NCBI GenBank assembly: GCA_020073145.1
Contig: JAIQFS010000001.1
Location: 1 to 64,000, forward strand
Reading direction: 5' to 3'
DNA: 64,000 nt
Source: Terriglobia bacterium
GTDB taxonomy: Bacteria > Acidobacteriota > Terriglobia > Bryobacterales > Bryobacteraceae
Part shown: positions 8,229 through 16,889 of the stretch, in pieces
Position numbering within the stretch: the first letter of the stretch is position 1
Layout: each line of letters begins with the position of its first letter
Translations under genes and position numbers: made by a program
Notes under the pieces: model-generated
Database searches by the model: none
What the model was told of the DNA's origin: nothing
The model's input: only the letters and a program-made list of their open reading frames with translations

Positions 8229-8819
8229 TTATTCCTTCCAGCCTTCCGGCGGGTTACTGCCGCTCGCGATCTGGCGGGTCTTGTAGAGCCACTGGCCATT
8301 CACCTTGACCCACGTGGCGTACTCCTTGCCCTGGGTCGTAAACTTCATCGGATCGCCCACCTTCTCCTGCCGGTACTCGGTGAAAATGACCTGCGAGGTG
8401 GCCGTGTCGCCGTGCACGACGATCAGCGGATTCTCGATCGCCACGTTGAAAGCGGTCCTCTCGCGGGGGGGCGCCGCGGCGACAGCGGGCGCCGCTCCAG
8501 CCGCAGGGGCCGCGCCGGATGGAGGCGCCGCGGGGGCACGGTTGTATGCCTGCTTGATGCCTTCCTTGCCCTTGTAGTGCCTCGTGCCGAGAATCAACTC
8601 GCCGTCCTCGGCATAAAAGCTCTCTTCGCTCTGCCGGTCCGCTTTGCCGAAGTTGTAGTAGTAACGCGTGATCTGATCCAGGATCAGCTGGCGGTCAATC
8701 AATGACTGCGCAGTCATCTTGTCTTCCGCACGCGCAGCCGGTGCGCTTGCCAGTACGACGCCGCACATCCCCAACACGGCCGCCCGGACGGCCGCTTGAC
8801 GAATGGAATTCAGTTTCAT
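8229..8819 (-). CDS. Secreted NTF2/SnoaL-like protein
   Basis: 196 codons with a signal peptide (cleavage near ARAED, residue about 31). The mature part begins with the helix typical of SnoaL-like NTF2 folds (IDRQLILDQITRYYYNFGKA.R) and continues with strands GELILGTRHYKGKEGI and a C-terminal WVKVNGQWLYKTRQI. These cone-shaped folds bind small molecules or act as isomerases or dehydratases; nothing here fixes a substrate. An Ala/Pro-rich insertion (about residues 94-118) splits the domain, which is unusual. An AGGGGG ribosome binding site precedes the ATG. Its promoter region carries the inverted copy of the leader found before the first G8 gene, suggesting shared control. Confidence 0.75.
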   Translation of the reverse strand: MKLNSIRQAAVRAAVLGMCGVVLASAPAARAEDKMTAQSLIDRQLILDQITRYYYNFGKADRQSEESFYAEDGELILGTRHYKGKEGIKQAYNRAPAAPPSGAAPAAGAAPAVAAAPPRERTAFNVAIENPLIVVHGDTATSQVIFTEYRQEKVGDPMKFTTQGKEYATWVKVNGQWLYKTRQIASGSNPPEGWKE

Positions 8820-8900
8820 GACATCCCCCTGTTGAGTTGACTGGTGCTCTCTGAATCGGAAATCGTCTTCATCGGTCCACTGATTCCTGCCCTATAGACC

Positions 8901-9006
8901 GTGCTGCACTTTAGGCAAATCCTTGTCCTGCGCGGCCTTTCAAGACAGCATCCGGAACTGCCGCGGAGTTTTGACCGTTCCGAGATATAGTATCAAAACG
9001 TTCCGG
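8901..9006 (-). repeat. Leader repeat copy B (inverted partner at 742-847)
   Basis: The reverse complement of this block matches 742-847 almost base for base, including TACTATATCTCGG, CGGCAGTTCC, GATGCTGTCTTG and GGATTTGCCT. It points towards the NTF2-like gene, ending 81 bases before its ATG. The TTGATACTATAT stretch looks like a promoter. The rest of 8820-9194 holds the divergent promoter of the next gene, with no other gene seen. Confidence 0.75.
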
Positions 9007-9194
9007 AGGCATGGGTTTCGGCGACCGAGAACGGCAATCCGATAGCTACGGGCAAGTACCGCCACCAGGAAATGGTGAGTTCGGCCACGCCGAATGGCCT
9101 CGCCGTGCCAAGGTCGAGATTCACCACGAGGAGGCCAGCTTCGGGGCGCGCGTTGGTGTAGGATGTCATCAGGTCGTCCAACCGGAGGAATCGC

Positions 9195-9857
9195 ATGAAT
9201 ATCCGTCACCTCGTGCCGTCCGTGAGCCGCCGGCTCCTGTCTATGGGATCCCTCATGTTGGCTGCCGGCCTGCTGCTGACGGTTCCCGCATCAGGCGCAG
9301 ACCTCTCGAAGTTCAGGCGCATCGAGCCGCAGTTTATCGCGGCGCTGGGAGACCCCGGGGCCACCTCCGGCAACGGGGCGCAATCATGGGGCTTCTGGAA
9401 CCAGGACCCGGGCCCGCGCGCTTGCAAGCTGGACCACTATCCTCAATTGAAGGCGGCCGGCGGCGTGGCGCCGGCACAGTGGAAATTCGACGCTAAAGAC
9501 TGGTGGCTGGAGGAACACGGCTTGATCATGGAGAAGCCTACCTTTCCGCTGGCTCCTGGGAAATACCTCGTCACGGGCGACCGCAACGTGACGACCGTGC
9601 TGACCATTCTGCCCAAGGACAAGGACGGCAATCAGCGCTGGGAACTCGCCGACGGGGCGACCCTCTACGATGTCACCCATCTCGGATGCCGCTCCGCACG
9701 CTACACGCCATCGACGGCTAACAAACCGTGCTCGCCCGAGAACGTGAAGACCACGGGTTTTCCGGTGAATCCAGGGGCGGACATGCCCCCTGTGAACGGT
9801 TGCAACAAGCAGGACTACACGGTTCTCATCGTCGTCGGGCTACCCGCCACTCACTGA
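9195..9857 (+). CDS. Secreted protein of unknown function
   Basis: 220 codons. A GGAGGA ribosome binding site lies 7 bases before the ATG. The protein has a signal peptide (residues about 1-35, ending VPASGAD) and a mature part rich in Trp, Gly and Pro (WGFWNQDPGPRACKLDHYPQ, WKFDAKDWWLEEHG, PLAPGKYLVTGDR). Four Cys residues in the mature part could form disulphides. I do not recognise a family. It is divergent from the NTF2-like gene, with a shared 375-base intergenic region. Confidence 0.65.
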   Translation: MNIRHLVPSVSRRLLSMGSLMLAAGLLLTVPASGADLSKFRRIEPQFIAALGDPGATSGNGAQSWGFWNQDPGPRACKLDHYPQLKAAGGVAPAQWKFDAKDWWLEEHGLIMEKPTFPLAPGKYLVTGDRNVTTVLTILPKDKDGNQRWELADGATLYDVTHLGCRSARYTPSTANKPCSPENVKTTGFPVNPGADMPPVNGCNKQDYTVLIVVGLPATH

Positions 9858-10144
9858 GTGGCCGCACGCAAGTCGCGACCGCTCGCCACGTGACCGAGCG
9901 GCCGGAGCGCCTCTAGGACAGATTCATCGCGGAAGGATCAGACCATTGCTCCAACTGCGTGGTGAATGAGGAACTATCACGCAGTTCTGTGTGAGATGGT
10001 GTGCCGGTCGCATCGTCCGACGGGAGCCCGAAGCCGGGTAACCGGAAAGCACCTTTGAGCCGGCACCGGAGGGACACAGATTGAGCGCGCTGCCGGGCCC
10101 GGTGGCGTCTGAATGCACCCGGGGTTCACTGGCCAGGCCAGCTT
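9858..10144. other. Intergenic region, nothing recognised
   Basis: 287 bases between two converging genes. No T-tailed hairpin, tRNA-like fold or credible small gene was found on either strand. Open frames crossing it lack start signals and family resemblance. Confidence 0.4.
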
Positions 10145-10702
10145 CTAGCGCACGAAGGGCAGGTAGGCGGGCACGGTTTCCCGGTAATGCGCGAATTGGT
10201 CTCCGAAGCGGGAGGCGAGCAGGCGGTCTTCGCTGCGGACGCGGATTTCGGTGCCGATCACAAACAGCGTCAGCGAGGCGAGGGCCCACGGCCACGGGGT
10301 CAAGAGCAGGAGGGTGGCCAGCAGAATCGCCAGCAACGACGAATAGATGGGGTGCCGGAGTGAGGCGTAGGGGCCGGTACGCACCAGCTCATGATCGATG
10401 TACAGGCCGGCGTGAATGCGGAACTGGCGGCCCAGGTGTGTTACCGAACTCCAGGCAAGACCAGCGGCAACGATTCCGCAAGCCAGCGCGGCGATTAGAA
10501 ACGCGGGGCTCGTGCGCGGCGCTCGCGGCGCGCGGACGAACGCCAGGCCGATAGCGGAGACTTCGAGCAGCAGGCCCAGGCGGGTGGGGCCGGCCACCGT
10601 CAGAGACTCGCGTTTTTGCGAGTGAGGCGCGCGGAAGAGAAATGGGTACGCCCAGGCGATCCAACAGGCGAGCAACTCGATCCACGCCAGGGTGCGGGGC
10701 AT
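10145..10702 (-). CDS. Isoprenylcysteine carboxyl methyltransferase-like membrane protein
   Basis: 185 codons from ATG at 10702; an in-frame start at 10765 would overlap the neighbouring gene. Four to five hydrophobic segments are followed by the ICMT/PEMT signature HELVRTGPYASLRHPIYSS and RSEDRLLASRFGDQFAHYRE. The family binds S-adenosylmethionine near that His/Arg/Pro motif in the membrane and methylates lipids or prenylated groups. In bacteria the substrate is mostly unknown. It is the last gene of a minus-strand run that includes polysaccharide genes, 37 bases after the preceding stop. Confidence 0.8.
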   Translation of the reverse strand: MPRTLAWIELLACWIAWAYPFLFRAPHSQKRESLTVAGPTRLGLLLEVSAIGLAFVRAPRAPRTSPAFLIAALACGIVAAGLAWSSVTHLGRQFRIHAGLYIDHELVRTGPYASLRHPIYSSLLAILLATLLLLTPWPWALASLTLFVIGTEIRVRSEDRLLASRFGDQFAHYRETVPAYLPFVR

Positions 10703-10739
10703 CACATCCCTATTGTCGCTCGGTTGCCGGAGGCCGCCG

Positions 10740-11105
10740 CTAGGCCGGCTCGGGGTTCTCGACAACGATCTCGGGATGGTCCTGGAAGGCGCGGGGGCCC
10801 TGGATCACTTCCACGGTGTAGGGGTATCGGCCCGGCGGCACGGTCTCGCGGACGTGAGACGTGACGAACCATTCGTGAGACTGCAGCATGGTCTCTTGAT
10901 GCGCGGGCAGCGCGGCCTCCCGAAACGGCGACGGCCCGGTGAACTGAAGGGTAAACCGGTCCGAGCAAGTGAAGGTGATGGCATCCCCGTGATGGAGAAT
11001 GGTGCGACGGGCATCCTGGCCCCGGCTGCGGTACTGGAACTGGGCTTCTGGAGTCAATTCGATATCCAGGTGCACGTGGCGCGCGGGCGCGATGGTCTGG
11101 TTCAT
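10740..11105 (-). CDS. Conserved-looking cytoplasmic protein, unknown function
   Basis: 121 codons. The ATG at 11105 has a GGAGGT site 6 bases upstream, so it is preferred over 11180. There is no signal peptide or membrane segment. The composition suggests an all-beta fold (VHLDIELTPEAQFQYRS, GDAITFTCSDRFTLQF, GRYPYTVEVIQGPRAFQD), perhaps cupredoxin- or Ig-like, but I recognise no family. It lies in a same-strand run between the VTT-domain gene and the methyltransferase-like gene. Confidence 0.6.
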   Translation of the reverse strand: MNQTIAPARHVHLDIELTPEAQFQYRSRGQDARRTILHHGDAITFTCSDRFTLQFTGPSPFREAALPAHQETMLQSHEWFVTSHVRETVPPGRYPYTVEVIQGPRAFQDHPEIVVENPEPA

Positions 11106-11186
11106 GGCGAACCTCCATTCGAGAGTGATCAATCCGAATCTCTCAAATGAAGTGTAGCTCGACACACGCTTGCGGTACAAGCCCGA

Positions 11187-11834
11187 TCAGGCGGCGCGGT
11201 TGTTGCGGCCGGCCCAACGGATCCAGAGGAAGAACACGAGGGAGAGGGCCAGGGCGATGCCGGCGAGGGTCCAGGCATTGCGGACCAGGAAGGCCTGCGC
11301 GCCGGAGCCGAGGTGGATTCCCAGCCAGGTATCGCCGAAATAGCGCAGCAGGCGGGCCACCAGAATGACGGCGACGAATTTGCCGATGGGCGTGTGCAGC
11401 ACACCGGCCGAAATGACGAAGACTTTGAGCGGCAGGGGCAGCAAGGGGACCACGGCGGGCACGAAGACGGTCACCAGGCCGTAGCGCCGGAACCATTCCT
11501 GGAAACGGCGCGGCTTGCCCGGGTCTTCGACGGTCTTCACCAGGCGCCGGACACCGTGCCGGGCTCCCAGAAAGAGAGCGATATTTCCCCCTACCGAGCC
11601 CAATACGGCCATGAGGGCCGCGAAGTAGGCCCGCTCGGGAGCTTTCAGCGCGATGCCCAGCAGGAAAAAATCCATGGCGGGCAGGGGAATGCCCAGAGAG
11701 TCGATGAAACCGACCAGGAGCAGGCCCCACGGCCCGTAGGCCACCAACGCGAATGTGATTTTGGCGAGCAAGGGTTTAGATGACGTCTGGAAACGATTTT
11801 CGCAGCTTGTAGAACCAGGCGTGGCCGAGGACAC
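11187..11834 (-). CDS. VTT-domain (DedA/SNARE-associated-like) membrane protein
   Basis: The frame has hydrophobic segments typical of the VTT family: GPWGLLLVGFIDSLGIPLPA near the start, the G(x)3GG-type segment VLGSVGGNIALFLGARHG, then RRYGLVTVFVPAVVPLLPLP and a last C-terminal segment. VTT/DedA proteins are implicated in lipid carrier recycling (undecaprenyl phosphate, phosphatidylethanolamine), which would suit a polysaccharide cluster. The start is uncertain: a GTG at 11834 would overlap the upstream permease gene by 59 bases, whereas a TTG at 11771 begins 5 bases after its stop and removes about 21 residues that do not look VTT-like. I favour the shorter protein (194 codons). Confidence 0.75.
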   Translation of the reverse strand: MSSATPGSTSCENRFQTSSKPLLAKITFALVAYGPWGLLLVGFIDSLGIPLPAMDFFLLGIALKAPERAYFAALMAVLGSVGGNIALFLGARHGVRRLVKTVEDPGKPRRFQEWFRRYGLVTVFVPAVVPLLPLPLKVFVISAGVLHTPIGKFVAVILVARLLRYFGDTWLGIHLGSGAQAFLVRNAWTLAGIALALSLVFFLWIRWAGRNNRAA

Positions 11835-13005
11835 AGACGGCCGCCGCCAGCAGCCAGAGTTTCCACAAGGGTCCGAAGTCCGGGGGATGATTTTCGAGCA
11901 GAACGGCGCGATAGCCGCGCACCAGGACGTAGATGGGGTTCTTGGCGAACAGAGGCAGGAAACCCGGAGGGAGGGACGAATCGGGATAGCAGATGGGAGT
12001 CACGAAGAACCAGAGCGTGAGCAGAAAGCCAATCACCTGGCCGAGGTCGCGCACGAATACGCCCAAGGCCGCGAGGAACCAACTGACGCCGGCGGTGAAC
12101 AGGACCTGCGGGACGACCAACAAGGGCAGCCACAGGATGGAGGCGGGCAGGCCGCCGCGGACAGCCAGCAGGAAGACGCAGAACAGGATGACGGCGAAGA
12201 ACTCGCTCACCAGACCGGAGACGACCAGGTTGACGGGCAGAGTTTCGACGGCGAAGACCAGTTTCTTCACGAAATTGCGGTGTTCGAGCATGACGCCGGC
12301 GGCGCGGCCGGCGGCCTCGCTGAAGGCCAGCCAGGGGAGCATGCCGGCCAGGAAGTAGAGGGCGAAGCCGGAGCGGCTCTGATCGGCGCCGAAGCGGGTG
12401 CGCAACACCACGCCGAAGACGAAGAAATAGGTGAGCATCAATAGGAGCGGGTTGATGACGGTCCAGAACACGCCGCCGAAGGAGCCGCGATAGCGCCCCA
12501 GTATGTCGCGACGGACCATGGCGCGGATGAGGCCGCGATTGCGCCAGACGGTGAGCAGCGGGTAGACGACGGCGCGGCCGATGGCGCGCCGTACCTGGGC
12601 GCGGCGCAAGACGCTCTGCGTGGCGACGCGCATATGCACGCCCCGGACGACGCCGTCGGCGGTTTCACCCTCGACGAGGAGGAACGGCCAGCCGCGGTCG
12701 TAATACCAGCAGACGTTTTCGCGCATGGGCGAGAGGAGCACGCGATAGCGGCCGTTCTCGGGAGGCCAGTCGAAGTCGAGGCGGAGACGCGCGGATTCGC
12801 CGGGGGCGACATCGCGCTCCGACGCCACGCGCGCGCCATCGACGATCAGGGTGCCGGTGTCGGCGTCGAAGACGTGACAGCCGACGGCGAATCCGTCAGA
12901 GGCCCGCCAGGTCTCGGGTGTGTCATTGCGGATGGCGAATTCGGCGTGCGCCCGGCGGCTGCCGGGATCGAGCCGGATGGTGGGCTCCAGGTAGGCGGCG
13001 CTCAT
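11776..13005 (-). CDS. ABC-2 polysaccharide export permease with N-terminal Wzt-C-like domain
   Basis: 409 codons from ATG at 13005, overlapping the upstream stop as ATGA. Residues about 150-409 are an ABC-2 transporter permease of the Wzm/KpsM type, starting with the cytoplasmic helix LIRAMVRRDILGRYRGSFGG and six membrane segments. Residues 1-120 are a soluble beta-rich domain (AEFAIRNDT, FDADTGTLIVDG, GRYRVLLSP, WPFLLVEGE) resembling the carbohydrate-binding C-terminal domain of Wzt ATPases. That domain normally sits on the nucleotide-binding subunit; here it is fused to the membrane subunit. No ATPase gene lies in the surrounding cluster. Role inferred: export of a lipid-linked glycan. Confidence 0.8.
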   Translation of the reverse strand: MSAAYLEPTIRLDPGSRRAHAEFAIRNDTPETWRASDGFAVGCHVFDADTGTLIVDGARVASERDVAPGESARLRLDFDWPPENGRYRVLLSPMRENVCWYYDRGWPFLLVEGETADGVVRGVHMRVATQSVLRRAQVRRAIGRAVVYPLLTVWRNRGLIRAMVRRDILGRYRGSFGGVFWTVINPLLLMLTYFFVFGVVLRTRFGADQSRSGFALYFLAGMLPWLAFSEAAGRAAGVMLEHRNFVKKLVFAVETLPVNLVVSGLVSEFFAVILFCVFLLAVRGGLPASILWLPLLVVPQVLFTAGVSWFLAALGVFVRDLGQVIGFLLTLWFFVTPICYPDSSLPPGFLPLFAKNPIYVLVRGYRAVLLENHPPDFGPLWKLWLLAAAVCVLGHAWFYKLRKSFPDVI

Positions 13006-15014
13006 GAATACAGCCAGGCGGGGTAACGCTCGCGGACCGGGCCGGTTTTGCGGCCGACGGCGTAGATGCCGTCGCCTCGCAATTCGGTATCCAGCCAATA
13101 GCGTTTCAGCAGATGCGAGACCCAGGCGAGCTCGGGATGGGGCGCGTCGCGAAACTCGCCGGTTTCGAGGAGCGTGACTTCGAAGCCCGAATTCTCGAGC
13201 AACTGGCGGATTTCCCGCGGCGTATATTCGCGATTGTGGCGCGCGTCGCCTTCCGCGGTAGCGGACGGGGAAAGATAAGCCGGGAAGAATCCGGGGTGAT
13301 ATCCCTTCAGAATGGCCGCGATGCCGCGCAGTCCGGCCATGTTGGGAGTGGTCAGCACCAGGTGCCCGCCGGTCTGGAGAATGCGGTTGACTTCGCTCAT
13401 GAGGTGCATGGGGTCCGCGAGCAGGTGCTCGATCAGCTCGCCGCAGAGCACGGTGGAATAGTGCCCATCGGGGTAAGGGTAGCGATCCTTTTCGGCGTCG
13501 AAGTGATCGATCGAGCACGCGAAGGATTCGCCGTCCCGCGAGGTGACCGCGCGCTGATCCACCCGGCCCAGTTTGCCATAGTAGCACCCCCGCACCTCGC
13601 CGTACCCCAACCGGTTGCGGAGGGCGGGCGTGATTTGCAGGTACGCGCCCATTTCGAGGACGCGATCGCAGGGGCCGCCCCGCGGGGTAATTTCGAGGGT
13701 CTTCCGCAGGCGGCTCTGGTGGATGGCGAGATAGTCCTGCGCCTCGCCGCCGCCGGCCCAGCCTTGCAAGTACTCGAAGAGAGCGGGATCGGGAGGAGCG
13801 GGCGTCTCTGGCGAGGAACGCGGCGCGGGGGGGGACAGCGGCTCGCCGGCCGCGGCGGGCTCCTCGGGAAACCCGGCGCCGGTAGTCATGGCTTCGAGAA
13901 ACGCCACGTACTGCCGGGCCACCACCGGCCAGCTGCATTCGCGGTCGACGTACTGCCGGGCGCGGGCGCCCAACTCCCGCGCCACTTCGGGGCGTGACAT
14001 CAGGAGGTTGAGGTACTCGAAGATGAGGTCTTCCTCGGCGGCGCCGACCGGCACCTTGAGGCAGACATCCTCCGGGAATTCGTTGAAGGATCCGAGGGCG
14101 GAGACCAACACGGCCTTGCCGAGCCCCAGGGCGCGCAGCAGGGTGCCCGAGCTTTCGCCGACGGTGGGATAGCGGAGGTTCAAGACGATATCGCAGGCGC
14201 TCAGGTATCCCACGAAGTCGTCCATCGAAGTGAAGCCCAGGACGCGCACGTGGGCGGAGAGGCCCAGCGAGTGGATCATCGGTTCGAGGGGAGTCTCGGG
14301 ATGGGGTTCGCCTACCAGGATCAGGCGGGCATTGGGAATCACACGGATCAGGCGGCGGAAGGCGCGGAGAGACTCGGCGATTCGCTTGTAGGGCTTGAGG
14401 AAGCCGAAGACTCCGGTGAGCGGGGTGGTTTCATCGAGTCCCAATTTTTCGCGAAAGCCATTGCGATCGCCGGGCGGAACCCAAGCGCCGTGCGGGATGA
14501 CGGCGACGGGGCGGCGGAAGCCGGCGGCGCGCATCTGTTCCCGCATGAAGCGGCTGTGGACCACGACCGCGCGGGCCGATTCCAGGAGGCGGCGGGTGAG
14601 GGGCAGGCCGTCGTAGTCGGGGCCGGTTTCGAGGCGGCGCACGCGCTCGGCGAAGGCCCGCGCCGGGGCGCCGCCGTTGAACTCACATTCGCGCACGTAG
14701 GCGTCCCAATCGCCCCGCTTGATGGTGAGATCGGCGATCAGGTGGTGCAGGTTGGATTCGTGCAAGACCACGACGCCGGGATGCCGCAGCGCGGTCTCGT
14801 AGACGAAATCGTGCCAGGCATTGTTGCCTACCTGATAGAGGATAGAGTCAAAGCGTGCGGGGTCGAAGGAGGGATCGGCGTGGGAGAAGACTTCGACCTC
14901 GGCCAGGGGCCGAAGCGAAGCCAGCAGGGCTTCGGAATAATCGGCGATTCCGCTGCGCGCCGGCGGCAGAGGCGAGAAGAAAGCGACGCGCCGGGCCGAA
15001 CCCAGTCCGGACAT
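13002..15014 (-). CDS. Bifunctional glycosyltransferase (GT4)-methyltransferase fusion
   Basis: 670 codons. Residues 1-390 form a GT-B glycosyltransferase of family 4: N-terminal FFSPLPPARSGIADYSE, acceptor-side VVLHESNLHH, donor-side GFLKPYKRI and ILVGEP, and the nucleotide-sugar segment YPTVGESSGTLLRALGLGKA. A Pro/Ala-rich linker (about 395-425) leads to a class I methyltransferase (about 430-660) with CDRVLEMGAY, the GHYSTVLCGELIEHLLADP segment and ILQTGGHLVLTTPN. Adding and then methylating a sugar, for example to cap a chain, is a plausible combined role. The next gene starts in its stop codon (ATGA). Confidence 0.85.
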   Translation of the reverse strand: MSGLGSARRVAFFSPLPPARSGIADYSEALLASLRPLAEVEVFSHADPSFDPARFDSILYQVGNNAWHDFVYETALRHPGVVVLHESNLHHLIADLTIKRGDWDAYVRECEFNGGAPARAFAERVRRLETGPDYDGLPLTRRLLESARAVVVHSRFMREQMRAAGFRRPVAVIPHGAWVPPGDRNGFREKLGLDETTPLTGVFGFLKPYKRIAESLRAFRRLIRVIPNARLILVGEPHPETPLEPMIHSLGLSAHVRVLGFTSMDDFVGYLSACDIVLNLRYPTVGESSGTLLRALGLGKAVLVSALGSFNEFPEDVCLKVPVGAAEEDLIFEYLNLLMSRPEVARELGARARQYVDRECSWPVVARQYVAFLEAMTTGAGFPEEPAAAGEPLSPPAPRSSPETPAPPDPALFEYLQGWAGGGEAQDYLAIHQSRLRKTLEITPRGGPCDRVLEMGAYLQITPALRNRLGYGEVRGCYYGKLGRVDQRAVTSRDGESFACSIDHFDAEKDRYPYPDGHYSTVLCGELIEHLLADPMHLMSEVNRILQTGGHLVLTTPNMAGLRGIAAILKGYHPGFFPAYLSPSATAEGDARHNREYTPREIRQLLENSGFEVTLLETGEFRDAPHPELAWVSHLLKRYWLDTELRGDGIYAVGRKTGPVRERYPAWLYS

Positions 15015-15023
15015 GCGCGTATC

Positions 15024-15725
15024 TTACCGCACCAAGTCCAGGGAAAGGGTTCCCAAACTGGTTGGGACGCGGATGGAAAGCGGTGTGCGCGCGGCGTCGC
15101 GCGCGAAGAACATCTGGAAGTGGACGTCCGAGGCTGGGCCCTTGAGATACACCACCACGCAATCGGTGAGGGTAGCGGCTTCGCCCACCTGGATGGTCTG
15201 GGCGCCGGTGTAGTCGAGGCGGACGGAGTAGGCGGATCCGAAGAACAGCTGCTGCGGCGGCGGAACGCGGCCTTGTCCCAATTCGCGGCGCGCGTAATAG
15301 ACGAAAGCGAGGGCATCGTGGGCGCAGGAGGAAATCGGCAGATCGCTGGCGCCGCCCGCCCCGAGCGTGACCCGATGGGCGAGTCCGTTGGGGTAATCGA
15401 AGGTGGTCTTTTCGTCGGCTTTTTTGACGGCGTGGCTGGTGTTCCGGTCGAACTCCAGGGAGCACCCGCCGGCATTGATGGCGGAGTGGTAATGGTCGGC
15501 GATGGCGAAGCCTGGGATTCCGGCGTCTAGAGTCAGATCGAGATCCCAGCCGCTACTGGAGCGCTGGGCGGTCAAGCCGGCATCCCCCAGACTCAAGCCG
15601 CTGGGCCAGTTCAGGGTGTACCGCAAGGTTTCATTCTGGAACGGAAATCCGGTTTGAGCGCCGGCGGTCGCGACGCACACGAAGGCGGCCGCTGCCAGCA
15701 GCGGAGATCGAACGAACGGGTTCAT
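15024..15725 (-). CDS. Secreted DUF3108-like protein
   Basis: 233 codons from ATG at 15725, which overlaps the preceding stop (TAATG), showing translational coupling. A signal peptide (residues 1-24, cleavage near TAGAQ) precedes a beta-rich mature protein (ETLRYTLNWPSGLSLGDAGL, WDLDLTLDAGIPGFAIAD, then TLGTLSLDLV at the end). This pattern fits DUF3108, periplasmic proteins of unknown biochemical role. Its position inside a glycosyltransferase operon suggests an envelope function. Confidence 0.7.
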   Translation of the reverse strand: MNPFVRSPLLAAAAFVCVATAGAQTGFPFQNETLRYTLNWPSGLSLGDAGLTAQRSSSGWDLDLTLDAGIPGFAIADHYHSAINAGGCSLEFDRNTSHAVKKADEKTTFDYPNGLAHRVTLGAGGASDLPISSCAHDALAFVYYARRELGQGRVPPPQQLFFGSAYSVRLDYTGAQTIQVGEAATLTDCVVVYLKGPASDVHFQMFFARDAARTPLSIRVPTSLGTLSLDLVR

Positions 15726-16879
15726 TAATGAATTACCGTGGTGAGGGCGACTCTCTGCGTGACCGTGCGAGGCGCCTCGGCCACGGCTTGGTAGACATCG
15801 AGGGTCTTTTGCGCCGCGGACCGCCAGCTGAAGTGCGCCGCACGCTGCAACCCGAGCCGGCCCATGCGGGCTCTCAGTTCGGAATCGAGAAGAAGGTCGG
15901 CAATGGCTCGCACCATCTCGCCTACCGAATAGGGATCGCACAACAGGGCCGCGCCATCGACCACTTCCGGCAGAGCGGAGGTATTCGAGGAGACGACCGC
16001 ACGCCCGCAGGCCATGGCTTCCAGGGCCGGCAGACCGAAGCCCTCGTAATAGGACGGGAAGACGAACACGTCGCAGGCATTATAGAGTTGCAGGAGCTCC
16101 CGGTCGGAGACGAAGCCGACAAACCGGATGCGGTCCGCGACTCCCGATTCGCGGGCGGCCTCATGCACACGCGGGGCAAACCAGGTTTCCTTGCCGGCCA
16201 GCACCAGGGAATGGGGGAACTGCGGATAGGCGCGGATCAGCCGGGCGAAGGCGCGAATCAAGCCAATCTGATTTTTGCGCGGCTGCAGGTCTCCGACGCC
16301 GAGGAGAAACGGCCCGGGGATCGAAAACCGGTCGCACACGGCGGAGGCGGCAGCTTCGCGGGAGATCACACGAAATTCCGACGGCGCGGCATTGGGGACG
16401 ACGACCACCTGGTCTTCCTCGAGGTCGCCGTAGGCCTTCAAAATGGCGGTTCGAGAAAACTCGCTCCCTGTCAAAATTTTGGCGGCATGGCGGACCGTGT
16501 GGCCGACGGTGCACCGCAGTTGCCAGGCCCGCTCCGGAGTGAAGTATTCGGGATGTTCCAGAAAGCTGACGTCGTGGACGCTGACCACCACGGGAACCGG
16601 GCAACCGAGGGGCGCCGTGTATTGGACATGCAGGAGATCGGGCTGATCCTGCAACACCTTAGCGGGAAGATCGAAGCCGAGGCGCCGAAAGGGATTGGTG
16701 GAGACGCGGCGGGTCCGAATTTTAGAGGAGAGGGCGCGGCGGGCCTCGTCGGATGAGACGTAGGCGAGCAGATCTGCGTCCGGATCTTGTGCCGCCAGAG
16801 AATTCAGAAGGCTCCGAATGTAGACTTCGTTGCCGGTCAGGTGGCGGCCGATAGCGTGGGCATCAACGGCGAAACGCAT
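15725..16879 (-). CDS. Glycosyltransferase family 4
   Basis: 384 codons from ATG at 16879; a possible extension to 16924 is not GT-like. GT-B fold: the N-terminus MRFAVDAHAIGRHLTGNEVY and HDVSFLEHPEYFTPE belong to the acceptor half. The donor half has LLGVGDLQPRKNQ, LAGKETWF and the family motif FPSYYEGFGLPALEAMACG, whose EGFG..ALEAM glutamates bind the nucleotide sugar. It probably transfers a hexose to a lipid-linked glycan in the cytoplasm. A TATACT hexamer lies 10 bases before the start. The DUF3108-like gene overlaps its stop. Confidence 0.88.
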   Translation of the reverse strand: MRFAVDAHAIGRHLTGNEVYIRSLLNSLAAQDPDADLLAYVSSDEARRALSSKIRTRRVSTNPFRRLGFDLPAKVLQDQPDLLHVQYTAPLGCPVPVVVSVHDVSFLEHPEYFTPERAWQLRCTVGHTVRHAAKILTGSEFSRTAILKAYGDLEEDQVVVVPNAAPSEFRVISREAAASAVCDRFSIPGPFLLGVGDLQPRKNQIGLIRAFARLIRAYPQFPHSLVLAGKETWFAPRVHEAARESGVADRIRFVGFVSDRELLQLYNACDVFVFPSYYEGFGLPALEAMACGRAVVSSNTSALPEVVDGAALLCDPYSVGEMVRAIADLLLDSELRARMGRLGLQRAAHFSWRSAAQKTLDVYQAVAEAPRTVTQRVALTTVIH

Positions 16880-16889
16880 TAATATCACC

